DNA of 64,000 nt from Lachnospiraceae bacterium UBA6998. Its GTDB lineage: Bacteria > Bacillota > Clostridia > Lachnospirales > Lachnospiraceae. A model generated the notes under the pieces. The model worked only from the letters and a program-made list of their open reading frames with translations. It searched no databases and was not told where the DNA came from. The translations under genes were made by a program, and so were the position numbers. Location: NCBI GenBank assembly GCA_002448395.1, contig DJXS01000004.1, positions 1-64,000 of the forward strand. Direction: 5' to 3'. How positions within the stretch are numbered: the first letter of the stretch is position 1; the number at the start of each line of letters is the position of its first letter. This document shows positions 49,790 to 58,402 of this stretch, piece after piece.

Positions 49790-50038
49790 TTACTTCCCGA
49801 TTATGCGAGCATCGTGAATCAACCCGAAGAGATAAGCATAGCCTTGAAACTTGTTATAGTCCGAGACCTTATCACTATTGATTAACAGGGCTTCTTCAAC
49901 TTGCTTTCTGGGAATTGACCGATTTGTGTTCTCAAGCACGATGTAGTCATTTCGGATATGATATGAGAACTCCACACCTGTTTTCGTGTGGAACTTCTCT
50001 CCTGCATGCTGTTTGATATTTCTCCAGATATAATCCAT
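49790..50038 (-). CDS. small conserved-looking protein, 82 aa
   Basis: ATG 50038 after GAGGAGGGACTGT. Alpha/beta: YIWRNIKQHAGEKFHTKTGVEFSYHIRNDYIVLENTNRSIPRKQVEEALLI...FQGYAYLFGLIHDARI. The F-T-K-T-G-x-x-F-x-Y segment recalls small proteins accompanying restriction or TA loci, without a named family. Cotranscribed with the gene at 50073. Confidence 0.55.
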   Translation of the reverse strand: MDYIWRNIKQHAGEKFHTKTGVEFSYHIRNDYIVLENTNRSIPRKQVEEALLINSDKVSDYNKFQGYAYLFGLIHDARIIGK

Positions 50039-50072
50039 ACAGTCCCTCCTCTTCTTTCGTATAATTCTGTAT

Positions 50073-50303
50073 TTATTGCCAGTTCATTTCAATGGCCATC
50101 TGCTGAAGGCATGCGTAAAACGCAGCCTGCTGGTGGGCGGAATCTAGTTTTTTGACTGCATCGCATAGATCGTGAATTGCCTTCACAGCATTCAGAATCT
50201 CTTTGTCTTGATTCCGATTGTACTGCTCGATCTGCGCTTTGACAGAATCGTAATACTGCTGATTAACGGTGTTCGGATTGAACATCTGCTCATTGAAGTA
50301 CAT
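50073..50303 (-). CDS. small helical protein, 76 aa
   Basis: ATG 50303 after AGAAAGGATACGGCT. Sequence MYFNEQMFNPNTVNQQYYDSVKAQIEQYNRNQDKEILNAVKAIHDLCDAVKKLDSAHQQAAFYACLQQMAIEMNW: a long helix with C-terminal helices, no family recognised. Found on the minus strand just before the plus-strand Fic gene. Confidence 0.55.
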   Translation of the reverse strand: MYFNEQMFNPNTVNQQYYDSVKAQIEQYNRNQDKEILNAVKAIHDLCDAVKKLDSAHQQAAFYACLQQMAIEMNWQ

Positions 50304-50535
50304 AGCCGTATCCTTTCTGATAGTGTTTTTCTCTTTCTGCTTCTGAATAGCATTTTCAGTATATAACAAAACTCGACGGAAGAACAGCGGTAAGATCGAA
50401 GATAATTTACAACCCGTCCCAGGTCGTCGATTCGTCGAACGATCGATGCCAAACCTTGCGTAATTCTGTTTGATATAACAGCGTAAACATGGTAAAATGA
50501 TCTTGTATAATCACAGCCGGAAGGAGTTGGAGTTC

Positions 50536-51627
50536 ATGCCGGAGCAGGACAGATGGCAGCTCGAATTAAGTGAATATATCCGCCAGGGCGAGCCGGAGCG
50601 CGCCGAAAAAAGTGCTGCCTGGCAAACGGCCATCGGCCTCCAGGCCGTGGACGGACTGAAAACTTCGACCTATTTGTTGGAGACCGCGAAGGCTCACATA
50701 GAAGGCGACATTGACATTGCCGGCGCGCAGCGGCGCATCCAAAGCTACTACAAAGAACAGGCCAACCGCAAAGCGGTAGAAGACGGCACGATGGAGGCGG
50801 ATATCGTTTCCGCGCGCATTACCGAGCTGCTGGGAGAGAAAACTTTTCAGTTTTCCCCGGCTGAGCTGCAGAGCATTCACCGCCGTTTATTTACCGGTGT
50901 GTTCGATCACGAGGGACAATTCCGCACCTACAACATCACAAAAAATGAGTGGGTGCTCAGTGGCGATACAGTCGTGTATTCATCCTGGGAGAGCATCCGC
51001 GACACGCTGGATTATGATTTTTCGCAGGAAAAGCAGTTCTCCTACGACGCGCTTTCTGTTCCGGAATCGATCCGGCACATGGCAAAGTTTGCATCGGGGA
51101 TCTGGCAGATCCATCCCTTCTGCGAGGGCAATACGCGCGCGACCGCGGTCTTCATCGTGAAGTACTTGAAGACCTTCGGCTTCTCGGTGAACAACGATGT
51201 GTTTGCCGCGAACTCCTGGTACTTCCGCAACGCGCTTGTCCGTGCCAACTACAACAATCTGCAAAAAGGTATTCACGCCACGAGCGAGTATCTCGAAATG
51301 TTTTTCGAAAACCTGCTCCTTGGCACGCAGCATGAATTGAAGAATCGCTATCTCCATGTGGAGTACAAAGCCGATGCTCCAATCCAAAGTGCAACAGAAA
51401 CTTCAAAGTGCGAAAATTGCACTTTGGATTGCACTTTGGAAGAACTGGCCGTGCTTCGCACGATTGCCGCAAATCCGTCGATCACGCAAAAAGATCTTGC
51501 AGCAGCAATCGGTAAATCGGAGCGCACGATCAAAACACGCACGGTCGCGCTGCAAGAAAAAGGATATCTCCGCCGTGCCAACGGAAAGCGCAGCGGCCAT
51601 TGGGAAGTGCTGGTTGAGATTTCGTAA
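50536..51627 (+). CDS. Fic-domain protein with VbhA-type antitoxin segment and C-terminal winged helix
   Basis: About 363 aa from ATG 50536 (after AAGGAGTTGGAGTTC). N-terminal AIGLQAVDGLKTSTYLLETAKAHIEGDIDIAGAQRRIQSYY is a VbhA-like inhibitory segment fused in cis, with the EG pair of the inhibition motif. Fic core: TGVFDHEGQFRTYNI, active loop HPFCEGNTRATAVF. C-terminal winged helix (EELAVLRTIAANPSITQKDLAAAIGKSERTIKTRTVALQEKGYL). A self-inhibited AMP-transferase that may bind its own DNA. A Cys-rich linker (CENCTLDC) precedes the winged helix. Confidence 0.85.
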   Translation: MPEQDRWQLELSEYIRQGEPERAEKSAAWQTAIGLQAVDGLKTSTYLLETAKAHIEGDIDIAGAQRRIQSYYKEQANRKAVEDGTMEADIVSARITELLGEKTFQFSPAELQSIHRRLFTGVFDHEGQFRTYNITKNEWVLSGDTVVYSSWESIRDTLDYDFSQEKQFSYDALSVPESIRHMAKFASGIWQIHPFCEGNTRATAVFIVKYLKTFGFSVNNDVFAANSWYFRNALVRANYNNLQKGIHATSEYLEMFFENLLLGTQHELKNRYLHVEYKADAPIQSATETSKCENCTLDCTLEELAVLRTIAANPSITQKDLAAAIGKSERTIKTRTVALQEKGYLRRANGKRSGHWEVLVEIS

Positions 51628-51658
51628 TTGCAAAAGAGACCAAGAGCACGAATAAGAA

Positions 51659-51702
51659 AAAATGAGATTAACTTTTGCGGGCGCAGAAGCTAATCTCATT
51701 TT
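51659..51702 (+). terminator. intrinsic terminator of Fic gene
   Basis: Stem AAATGAGATTA / TAATCTCATTT with an inner GC-rich loop, then TATTTTG. The next 51703-51926 stretch should hold the promoter of the SNF2 operon; I see no strong consensus there. Confidence 0.75.
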
Positions 51703-51926
51703 ATTTTGTATATGGGAACGTAGGAGCCTAAGACCGTACTTCTTAGGGCAGCACATCACTGAAAAAGAGCGAGGAAGGAGAGCATTTGTCGCATAATCAG
51801 GGCGTGGCGCACTTGTCACTTCCCCTAGCAGGGAGTATAATAACTTAAATATGACAAAAGAACTCTATATGAGTTGAACAGGAATCCTCAAATTGCGTCC
51901 AAGATACAGAAAGGCAGGTGAAGGCA

Positions 51927-53819
51927 GTGGCGGATATATGGGTAGTTAAAAACGGTGTGCTTACACTATCCAGAGACGGGGAAGAGCGTGTATTTGATGC
52001 TGAAAAGATCTATTCTACTTTGATCGATGGTGCTGCATCGCCAGATGTCGATCCGCGACTCCTCTCCAAACAGCTGCCCGAACTTCGCTTTTCCAAAGTT
52101 AGTTCTTCGGCTTTTGGCTACTTCTGGTTTGATGATCCGAATATCAGATTTGAACTTAGAGTTACTCGCCGAGGGCATACATCATCTGTTCCACTATCCC
52201 CTGCAATTCCAAACCATCTTGTTCTTGGAAATACATGGTTTTATATGGGAAACATTTCTACCGAACTGGCGCAGCTGCTGAACGAGTATGGGCCTGATGA
52301 AAATGGAGTGCTTTCCCTTGGCAGATATCTGCATCTGATAAAAGCATTGCAGGAAAGGAAAATAATTGAATATGTCGATGATGCAGGACCGGCTCTTTCA
52401 AATAGACACTTTTCTGATGAAGCAATATCTACGCCGTTAAATGCGACGCTCTATGAATACCAGAAAGATGGCTTCCGCTGGATGAAATACGTTACCGGTG
52501 AGAACTGTGGATGTATTCTTGGCGATGAGATGGGACTGGGGAAAACACTGCAGATTATTGCGCTTTTGGCAGAACGTTGCAGTCAGACGGATCACCATTT
52601 TCTGATTGTTGCTCCTGTAACACTCCTTGAAAACTGGAAGAGAGAGTTTTCAAAGTTCGCACCGACTGTAGATACTATGATCCATCACGGATCAAAGCGC
52701 ACTGGGCGATATAAAGATCTGCTTGTTCCAGATGTGGTTATTATCTCTTACGGAACAGCTGTCTCAGATGTCGTGATGCTTAACATGATCAAGTGGGATG
52801 TAGTTGTTCTTGATGAGGCACAGAACATCAAAACGCCTGATGCCGCCAGAACAAAAGCAGTTAAGCGACTGAACAGGAAAATCGGTATTGCGGTGACCGG
52901 GACGCCTTTTGAAAACCACATGACTGATTTGTGGTCAATTCTGGATTTCATAGCACCAGGTTTTATGGGAACAGAGGCGGAATTCAGCGCGTTATTTGAT
53001 GACGACAGTGACAGTGCGGTCAGCATAGAGCCGATCCTTACGCCGTTGATGATTCGAAGACGGGTCTCTGAAGTTGCACAGGATCTTCCGGAACGAATTG
53101 ATATTCCGATTGTGCTCCGAATGGATGACCGTGAAGCTCTCCTTTATGATGATCAGCGACAGAAAATACTCAATGATCTCGCTGGGAAGAGGGCTACTCT
53201 GGTTGCGCTTCAGAAGCTGCGCATGTACTGTACTCATCCTTCGCTTGTTGATGATGCTTTTTCCCTCTCAGATCCCGTGAAGGTGAGCTCAAAATACAGC
53301 CATCTCTGTGAAATACTTGAGGAGATAATCGAACAGAGAGACAAGGCAATTCTCTTTACTTCTTACACGAAAATGTTCGAGATTCTGCGGACAGATATTC
53401 CCGACAGATTCGGGATACCGGTTCTGGAGATAAATGGAGAAACGCCGGTCTCGGATAGACAGCCAATAGTTGATCAATTCAGCGCGTTTAGCGGGCCGGC
53501 ACTGCTGGTTCTTAATCCCCGTGCGGCAGGGACAGGACTGAACATCACGGCTGCGAACTATGTAATTCACTATAATTTGGAATGGAATCCCGCCTTGGAA
53601 GATCAGGCTTCTGCCAGAGCATACCGAAGGGGACAGAAAAAGACCGTATTTGTATATCGACTTTACTATGCAGATACAGTGGAGCAGATTGTGAACGAAA
53701 GAATTGAAATGAAGCGGGACATTTCTGACCTTGCTGTTGTTGGCACAAAGGGAACACACGAAAACCGCGACGATATTATGGCAGCACTGATGCTGTCCCC
53801 TAAGGAGGAAAACAGATGA
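51927..53819 (+). CDS. SNF2/SWI2-family helicase-like ATPase
   Basis: About 630 aa. After ~180 residues of unknown type, the SNF2 motor: I DEMGLGKTLQ, Ia IVAPVTLLENW, II VVVLDEAQN (DEAQ rather than DEAH), III AVTGTPFENHM, IV KAILFTSYTKMFEIL, V LNPRAAGTGLNI, VI DQASARAYRRGQKKTVFVYRL. It would translocate on double-stranded DNA. Start taken at GTG 51927 (AGGTGA 5 bases upstream); GTG 51918 is also in frame. Head of the SNF2-EcoRII-N-GHKL-HNH operon, ATGA overlap with the next gene. Confidence 0.92.
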   Translation: MADIWVVKNGVLTLSRDGEERVFDAEKIYSTLIDGAASPDVDPRLLSKQLPELRFSKVSSSAFGYFWFDDPNIRFELRVTRRGHTSSVPLSPAIPNHLVLGNTWFYMGNISTELAQLLNEYGPDENGVLSLGRYLHLIKALQERKIIEYVDDAGPALSNRHFSDEAISTPLNATLYEYQKDGFRWMKYVTGENCGCILGDEMGLGKTLQIIALLAERCSQTDHHFLIVAPVTLLENWKREFSKFAPTVDTMIHHGSKRTGRYKDLLVPDVVIISYGTAVSDVVMLNMIKWDVVVLDEAQNIKTPDAARTKAVKRLNRKIGIAVTGTPFENHMTDLWSILDFIAPGFMGTEAEFSALFDDDSDSAVSIEPILTPLMIRRRVSEVAQDLPERIDIPIVLRMDDREALLYDDQRQKILNDLAGKRATLVALQKLRMYCTHPSLVDDAFSLSDPVKVSSKYSHLCEILEEIIEQRDKAILFTSYTKMFEILRTDIPDRFGIPVLEINGETPVSDRQPIVDQFSAFSGPALLVLNPRAAGTGLNITAANYVIHYNLEWNPALEDQASARAYRRGQKKTVFVYRLYYADTVEQIVNERIEMKRDISDLAVVGTKGTHENRDDIMAALMLSPKEENR

Positions 53820-54232
53820 GACCGGCAAGTATTTCAAAACTGTTGAGTTCAAATGATACAGGCGAAACTGGCGGACATCAAGCCGGAATGCTGATCCCCA
53901 AAGGTGGCGATATTCTGGAGTTTTTTCCTTCACTGGATTCGACTGAAAAGAATCCCAGGGCAATACTAGTGTTTGAAGATGAGGCTTCTCAGCACTGGAA
54001 ATTCAATTTTATCTACTACAATAATCACTTTTTTGGCGGAACCCGCAACGAGTATCGGCTTACCGGCATGACATCTTTCATACGTCAGCACAATCTGAAG
54101 GCAGGAGATACGGTTATCCTTTCAAGGAGACCAGATGGTTGCCTGTCAATAAGATGCCAGAGACAGGGCAGAACTGCTGATGGAAAACCCAGGCTTGTCG
54201 TTACAGGAACTTGGAAAGTCGTCAAGTATTGA
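53816..54232 (+). CDS. stand-alone EcoRII-N-type DNA-binding protein
   Basis: 138 aa after AAGGAGGAAAACAG. LLSSNDTGETGGHQAGMLIPK and FIYYNNHFFGGTRNEYRLT are the two signatures of the EcoRII N-terminal effector domain (B3-like pseudobarrel), here without any nuclease part. The same signatures occur in the full EcoRII-type enzyme at 60896 (SANDTGETGGHQGGIYV, FIYYGQGTRNEYRIT). In EcoRII this domain binds the recognition site and controls the catalytic part. Likely the sequence-recognition subunit of the SNF2/GHKL/HNH complex. Confidence 0.8.
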   Translation: MRPASISKLLSSNDTGETGGHQAGMLIPKGGDILEFFPSLDSTEKNPRAILVFEDEASQHWKFNFIYYNNHFFGGTRNEYRLTGMTSFIRQHNLKAGDTVILSRRPDGCLSIRCQRQGRTADGKPRLVVTGTWKVVKY

Positions 54233-54243
54233 GGAGGAGACAA

Positions 54244-55860
54244 ATGAGTATTAGCCACGATCATATTGAAGAGACGACCTGCATGCCTGATGCTGCCCGT
54301 GTAATGGAAGGGCTCAGAGATACAGGTTATGATTTCAATACTGCAATAGCGGATATTGTTGACAATTCCATCGCGGCAGATGCAACCAGAGTCAACATCA
54401 ATATCGCGGTTTCCCCGACAATGGAAGTTTCTGTCTTCGTTGCTGACAATGGATGCGGAATGGATCAGGATGAGCTCCAGAATGCTATGCGTTATGGATC
54501 CAGCCGCCGTGAAAACCCCTCCAGCCTGGGAAAATTTGGACTGGGCTTAAAAACTGCATCTACAGCGTTCTGCCGGTGCCTCTCTGTCGTCTCAAGAGAT
54601 ACCGGGGCAGAAGAGGATGAGGTCGTGAAAGCCCAGTGGGATCTGGATTACATCATTGAAAAGAACCAATGGCTGCTTCGCTGGCCGGAGGTAACTGATG
54701 ATGAGCTGGATCTTCTTGATGAAGTCGCTGATGGCAGCCATGGGACGCTTGTGTGCTGGGAGAGGGTTGACCGCCTTCTGCGCCAGTATACATATCAAAG
54801 CAGCGCAAGAAATGCGCTAAAGAAGATCGAGTCTTCGCTTCGATTCCATCTGGCGACAACCTATCAGCGTTTTCTGGACCCTGAGATAACGGAAGTTCGC
54901 AACGTTAAAATTATGCTGAATAATGTCCAGGTAGAAGCATGGGATCCGTTTTGCACCAAGATCGACGGTACAGAAGTGCTGCTGGATCTGAGTCAGGATA
55001 TTGATCTTCCTGATGGGACAAAAGCACCACTGACGTTAATAGCATACCTGCTTCCAAGCAAAAACGAACTGAAAACAGAAAAAGATCGGGAAGCCGCCAA
55101 AATTTCCAACGATTTACAAGGCTTCTACGTTTATAGAGAAAACCGCCTTATCCACTATGGCGACTGGATGGGAATGTTTACCAAAGAACCTCATGGCTCA
55201 TTACTGAGAATATTCCTCTCTTTTGATCACAAGCTGGATGATTATCTCAACGTCGACATCAAGAAGTCCAGAATCCTCATGGATGACGGCCTGTTCAACA
55301 GCCTGAAAGACGCGATCAGCGCTCCGCGACGCGCTGCAGATGAACGTTATAGAAACGGTGTAACGAAGAAGGTGGTTGTAGGCGGAAAAGACGCGCATGA
55401 GCAGTCCAATACAAACATTGATACAAAGGCCAAGTCCGTTGAAGGAGCAAAAATCAAAGTAACTGATGCCGCAAGCAACCAGGTTGAAGTCACGAATGCG
55501 AATGGAACGTTCAAGCACACGATCTCCATTCGAACTGCTTCGAAGCCCGGACAGTATCGAGTGATTCCTGTACCTTCCATTGACGATGGGATGCTTTGGA
55601 ATCCCTGCATTGTTGATCAGAAACACGCCGTTGAGATTAATCAGAGTCATCCTTATTATCAGAAGATTTACTATCCTGTTCTTGATCAGTCAAATTTGGT
55701 CACCGGAATGGATGCACTTTTGTGGGCGCTTGCTGAAGCGGAGCTTTCAACATTCAATGATGATACCAAAGAACAGTATGAAGATATGAGAATTCAAGTA
55801 TCCAGATATTTGAAAAAACTCATTGCAGATCTGCCTGAGCCTGAAGAGCCGGAGGAATAA
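54244..55860 (+). CDS. GHKL ATPase (MutL/MORC/Hsp90-like)
   Basis: 538 aa, ATG 54244 after GAGGAGGAGACAA. Bergerat-fold boxes: N in NTAIADIVDNSIAA, G1 in FVADNGCGMDQDEL, G2 in SSLGKFGLGLKTAS. The middle part (~200-360) is an S5-type transducer domain as in MutL and MORC. The C-terminus is unlike MutL and lacks its endonuclease motif. ATP-driven clamp closure on DNA is expected. MutL-like ATPases with SNF2 helicases, methylases and nucleases were described in restriction operons by Iyer, Abhiman and Aravind (2008). 4-base gap to the HNH gene. Confidence 0.9.
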   Translation: MSISHDHIEETTCMPDAARVMEGLRDTGYDFNTAIADIVDNSIAADATRVNINIAVSPTMEVSVFVADNGCGMDQDELQNAMRYGSSRRENPSSLGKFGLGLKTASTAFCRCLSVVSRDTGAEEDEVVKAQWDLDYIIEKNQWLLRWPEVTDDELDLLDEVADGSHGTLVCWERVDRLLRQYTYQSSARNALKKIESSLRFHLATTYQRFLDPEITEVRNVKIMLNNVQVEAWDPFCTKIDGTEVLLDLSQDIDLPDGTKAPLTLIAYLLPSKNELKTEKDREAAKISNDLQGFYVYRENRLIHYGDWMGMFTKEPHGSLLRIFLSFDHKLDDYLNVDIKKSRILMDDGLFNSLKDAISAPRRAADERYRNGVTKKVVVGGKDAHEQSNTNIDTKAKSVEGAKIKVTDAASNQVEVTNANGTFKHTISIRTASKPGQYRVIPVPSIDDGMLWNPCIVDQKHAVEINQSHPYYQKIYYPVLDQSNLVTGMDALLWALAEAELSTFNDDTKEQYEDMRIQVSRYLKKLIADLPEPEEPEE

Positions 55861-55863
55861 AGA

Positions 55864-56715
55864 ATGCTGGCAGATATTCAGAAAAAGTTTGAAGCCGCAT
55901 TTGATATCCCGTTTGCATCCCGATATGGCATCAATGCAGGAAATATTTGGTATGAAATCGGACCAAAGAATTCATTGAGGGAGTTATTCTCTCTATCTTT
56001 CCGCTTTGCAAATGATGTGCGTCTGATAATGGAGCTGAAGCCGGACACATATTCGCTCCCTTTCGTTTCCAGTATGGGGAAAGCAGAAGAAGAGGCTAAA
56101 TTGACTTTTGCTTCCTATGCCAGACTCTTTGAAGAACGCAGGGCAAAAGTCAATTTCCAGATCAATCATGTTCCAGCTTTGCTGACAGATTATTCAACCT
56201 GGCCGAATTCCTGGACGCATGTTGCTTTGAGAATATCAAAGAGCCCTGTGTCTGAAGGCAACATTGAGCACGAAAACGTTATACTTGACTGGGGCATTCC
56301 CATGATGGGGATGATTCTGTCCCTTGCCAATGTAGTCCCGCTTGAGCCGGAAACAGTATTGGAAAGTCCGCAGACAGAAGGGACTGTCAGGAAAACACTG
56401 ACTACAAAATATGAGCGCAGCCCGATCAATCGTGCGCTTTGCCTTGCTGCAAAGGGCTACTCCTGCTCTGTTTGTGGGATGAATTTCCAACAGACATATG
56501 GGGAGCTGGGACGGGAGTTCATCCATGTACATCATACAGTTCCTGTTTCAAAGATGGGTGAAAACTATAAAGTTGATCCCCTCAAGGAACTGTTTCCCGT
56601 GTGCCCTAATTGCCATGCCATGCTTCATAGAACTGACCCTCCGATGACCATCGAGGAGTTACGGGCACAATTAATTCCTGCCGGGAAACCCGGAACAGCA
56701 GATAATCGAGAGTAA
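55864..56715 (+). CDS. HNH endonuclease
   Basis: 283 aa, ATG 55864 after GCCGGAGGAATAAAG. The N-terminal ~170 residues resemble the MrcB/DUF3578 modified-DNA-sensing type (GINAGNIWYEIGPKN...). The C-terminal HNH has zinc cysteines and catalytic His: CSVCGMNFQQTYGELGREFIHVHHTVPVSK...LFPVCPNCHAMLHR. It is the cutting subunit of the four-gene operon. DUF3578 likeness is inference. Confidence 0.88.
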   Translation: MLADIQKKFEAAFDIPFASRYGINAGNIWYEIGPKNSLRELFSLSFRFANDVRLIMELKPDTYSLPFVSSMGKAEEEAKLTFASYARLFEERRAKVNFQINHVPALLTDYSTWPNSWTHVALRISKSPVSEGNIEHENVILDWGIPMMGMILSLANVVPLEPETVLESPQTEGTVRKTLTTKYERSPINRALCLAAKGYSCSVCGMNFQQTYGELGREFIHVHHTVPVSKMGENYKVDPLKELFPVCPNCHAMLHRTDPPMTIEELRAQLIPAGKPGTADNRE

Positions 56716-56755
56716 AAGAAAACTGCAAATCCGTATAAAATCGAGAGGGATCAGT

Positions 56756-58402
56756 ATGGCAATTCAAAAGATTAGGATAGAAAACTTTAAGTGTTTTAAT
56801 GGATCGTTTGAGACTGAATTCAATTCTGGCCTGAATGTCTTAGTTGGTAACAATGAAACAGGTAAATCCACAATATTGGAAGCAATTCATTTAGCGCTTA
56901 CAGGATTCTATTCTGGGAGAAATATTAGAAATGAGTTGTCTCAATACCTGTTTAACAAAAATGTTGTAGAATCATATATTCAGTCTGTGAACAGTGGTTC
57001 AGCGAGTGCGCCACCTTCAATTACTATTGAAATATACTTTCAAGGGTCCATTGATGCTACATTCGAAGGAAACGAAAACTATTATCACAAGTCTTGTGAG
57101 GGCTTAAGATTTGAGATTGCATTTAACGATAAATACACTAAAGAGTATAATGCCCTTGTTGCAAAGAAAAACATGATGAGTCTCCCAATCGAGTACTATG
57201 AACCCTTATGGACTTCATTTGCAAGAGAACCGATTACCGTTCGGAGTATTCCTCTCAAATCTGCCATGATTGATTCCTCAAATTATAGATATCAAAATGG
57301 ATCAGATGTTTATATTTCCCGAATCGTGAAAGACTTGCTATCACCCGAGGAAGTGACGGCCGTTTCTCAAGCCCATAGAAAAATGAAAGATACTTTTATT
57401 GATGACGATTCCATTAGAGCAATAAATGAACGAATAAAAAAAGAATCGTCAATTGTCGAAGGAACGGTTTCACTAACGGTTGACTTGGGAACAAAAAATG
57501 CTTGGGAGAATAGCTTGGTAACGCAACTAAATGAAGTCCCTTTTGGATTTGTTGGAAAAGGGGCTCAATGTGTTATGAAAACAGAACTTGCCCTAACACA
57601 CAAAAGCGCGCAGCAAGCCCAAGTAGTTCTTCTGGAAGAACCAGAAAGCCATCTTTCCTTCTCAAAACTGAATCAACTAATTAAGGCCATCGAAGAGAAA
57701 TATGAAAAAAAGCAAATCATAGTGTCTACGCATAGTAGTTTTGTCGCCAATAAACTTGGGCTAGACAAGCTCATGTTGCTTGATAATCAAAAAGTCGTTC
57801 AAATAACAGAATTAGCGTCTTCGGATTTCTTTAAGAGAATAGCTGGATATGATACATTACGTTTAGTTCTATGTAAAAAAGCGATTTTGGTTGAAGGACC
57901 GTCGGATGAGCTAGTTGTCCAGAAAGCATATCAAGTCACCCACAACAATCGTTTGCCCATTGAAGATCAAATCGATGTTATTTCGGTCGGGACAAGCTTT
58001 TTGCGGTTTTTGGAAATTGCCAAAGCATTAAACAGAAATGTAGCAGTAGTAACAGATAACGATGGCGATGTAGATGCTCTTGAGAAAAAGTATTCTGATT
58101 ATATCAAGGAAAACAAAAAGAATGGAATCAAGATATGCTATGATTCTGTTGTTGATTTAGGAGATTTTACTCTAAGAGGGAAGCCATACAACTACAATAC
58201 GCTCGAACCAAAGATGCTAAAGGCGAATCGGTACAATGTGTCTTTGTTTAATGCTATTCTCAATAAACATTTTAGTACTGTCGAAGATCTACAAAAATAC
58301 ATGATGGAGAACAAGACAGAAACGGCGCTTGCCATCTTTAATACTGCAGAACATATTGAGTTCCCCGAATATATAATGGAGGCAATTATTGATGGGGAAT
58401 AA
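56756..58402 (+). CDS. OLD-family ATPase/TOPRIM nuclease (Gabija GajA-like)
   Basis: 548 aa. ABC-type ATPase: Walker A VGNNETGKSTILEAI, signature-side LLEEPESHLS, H-loop STHSSF. TOPRIM: ILVEGPSDELVV with Glu and AVVTDNDGD with DxD. This is the OLD/GajA arrangement and length (GajA ~580 aa). In Gabija the protein is a sequence-dependent DNA nickase held off by nucleotides. Base composition turns AT-rich at its start compared with the flanking genes. ATG 56756 after GAGAGGGATCAGT. Confidence 0.85.
   Translation: MAIQKIRIENFKCFNGSFETEFNSGLNVLVGNNETGKSTILEAIHLALTGFYSGRNIRNELSQYLFNKNVVESYIQSVNSGSASAPPSITIEIYFQGSIDATFEGNENYYHKSCEGLRFEIAFNDKYTKEYNALVAKKNMMSLPIEYYEPLWTSFAREPITVRSIPLKSAMIDSSNYRYQNGSDVYISRIVKDLLSPEEVTAVSQAHRKMKDTFIDDDSIRAINERIKKESSIVEGTVSLTVDLGTKNAWENSLVTQLNEVPFGFVGKGAQCVMKTELALTHKSAQQAQVVLLEEPESHLSFSKLNQLIKAIEEKYEKKQIIVSTHSSFVANKLGLDKLMLLDNQKVVQITELASSDFFKRIAGYDTLRLVLCKKAILVEGPSDELVVQKAYQVTHNNRLPIEDQIDVISVGTSFLRFLEIAKALNRNVAVVTDNDGDVDALEKKYSDYIKENKKNGIKICYDSVVDLGDFTLRGKPYNYNTLEPKMLKANRYNVSLFNAILNKHFSTVEDLQKYMMENKTETALAIFNTAEHIEFPEYIMEAIIDGE

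Noticed and set aside
53289-53963. 224-codon minus-strand frame opposite the SNF2 gene end
   Set aside because: Antisense to the conserved SNF2 motifs IV-VI and to the EcoRII-N gene; no start signal.
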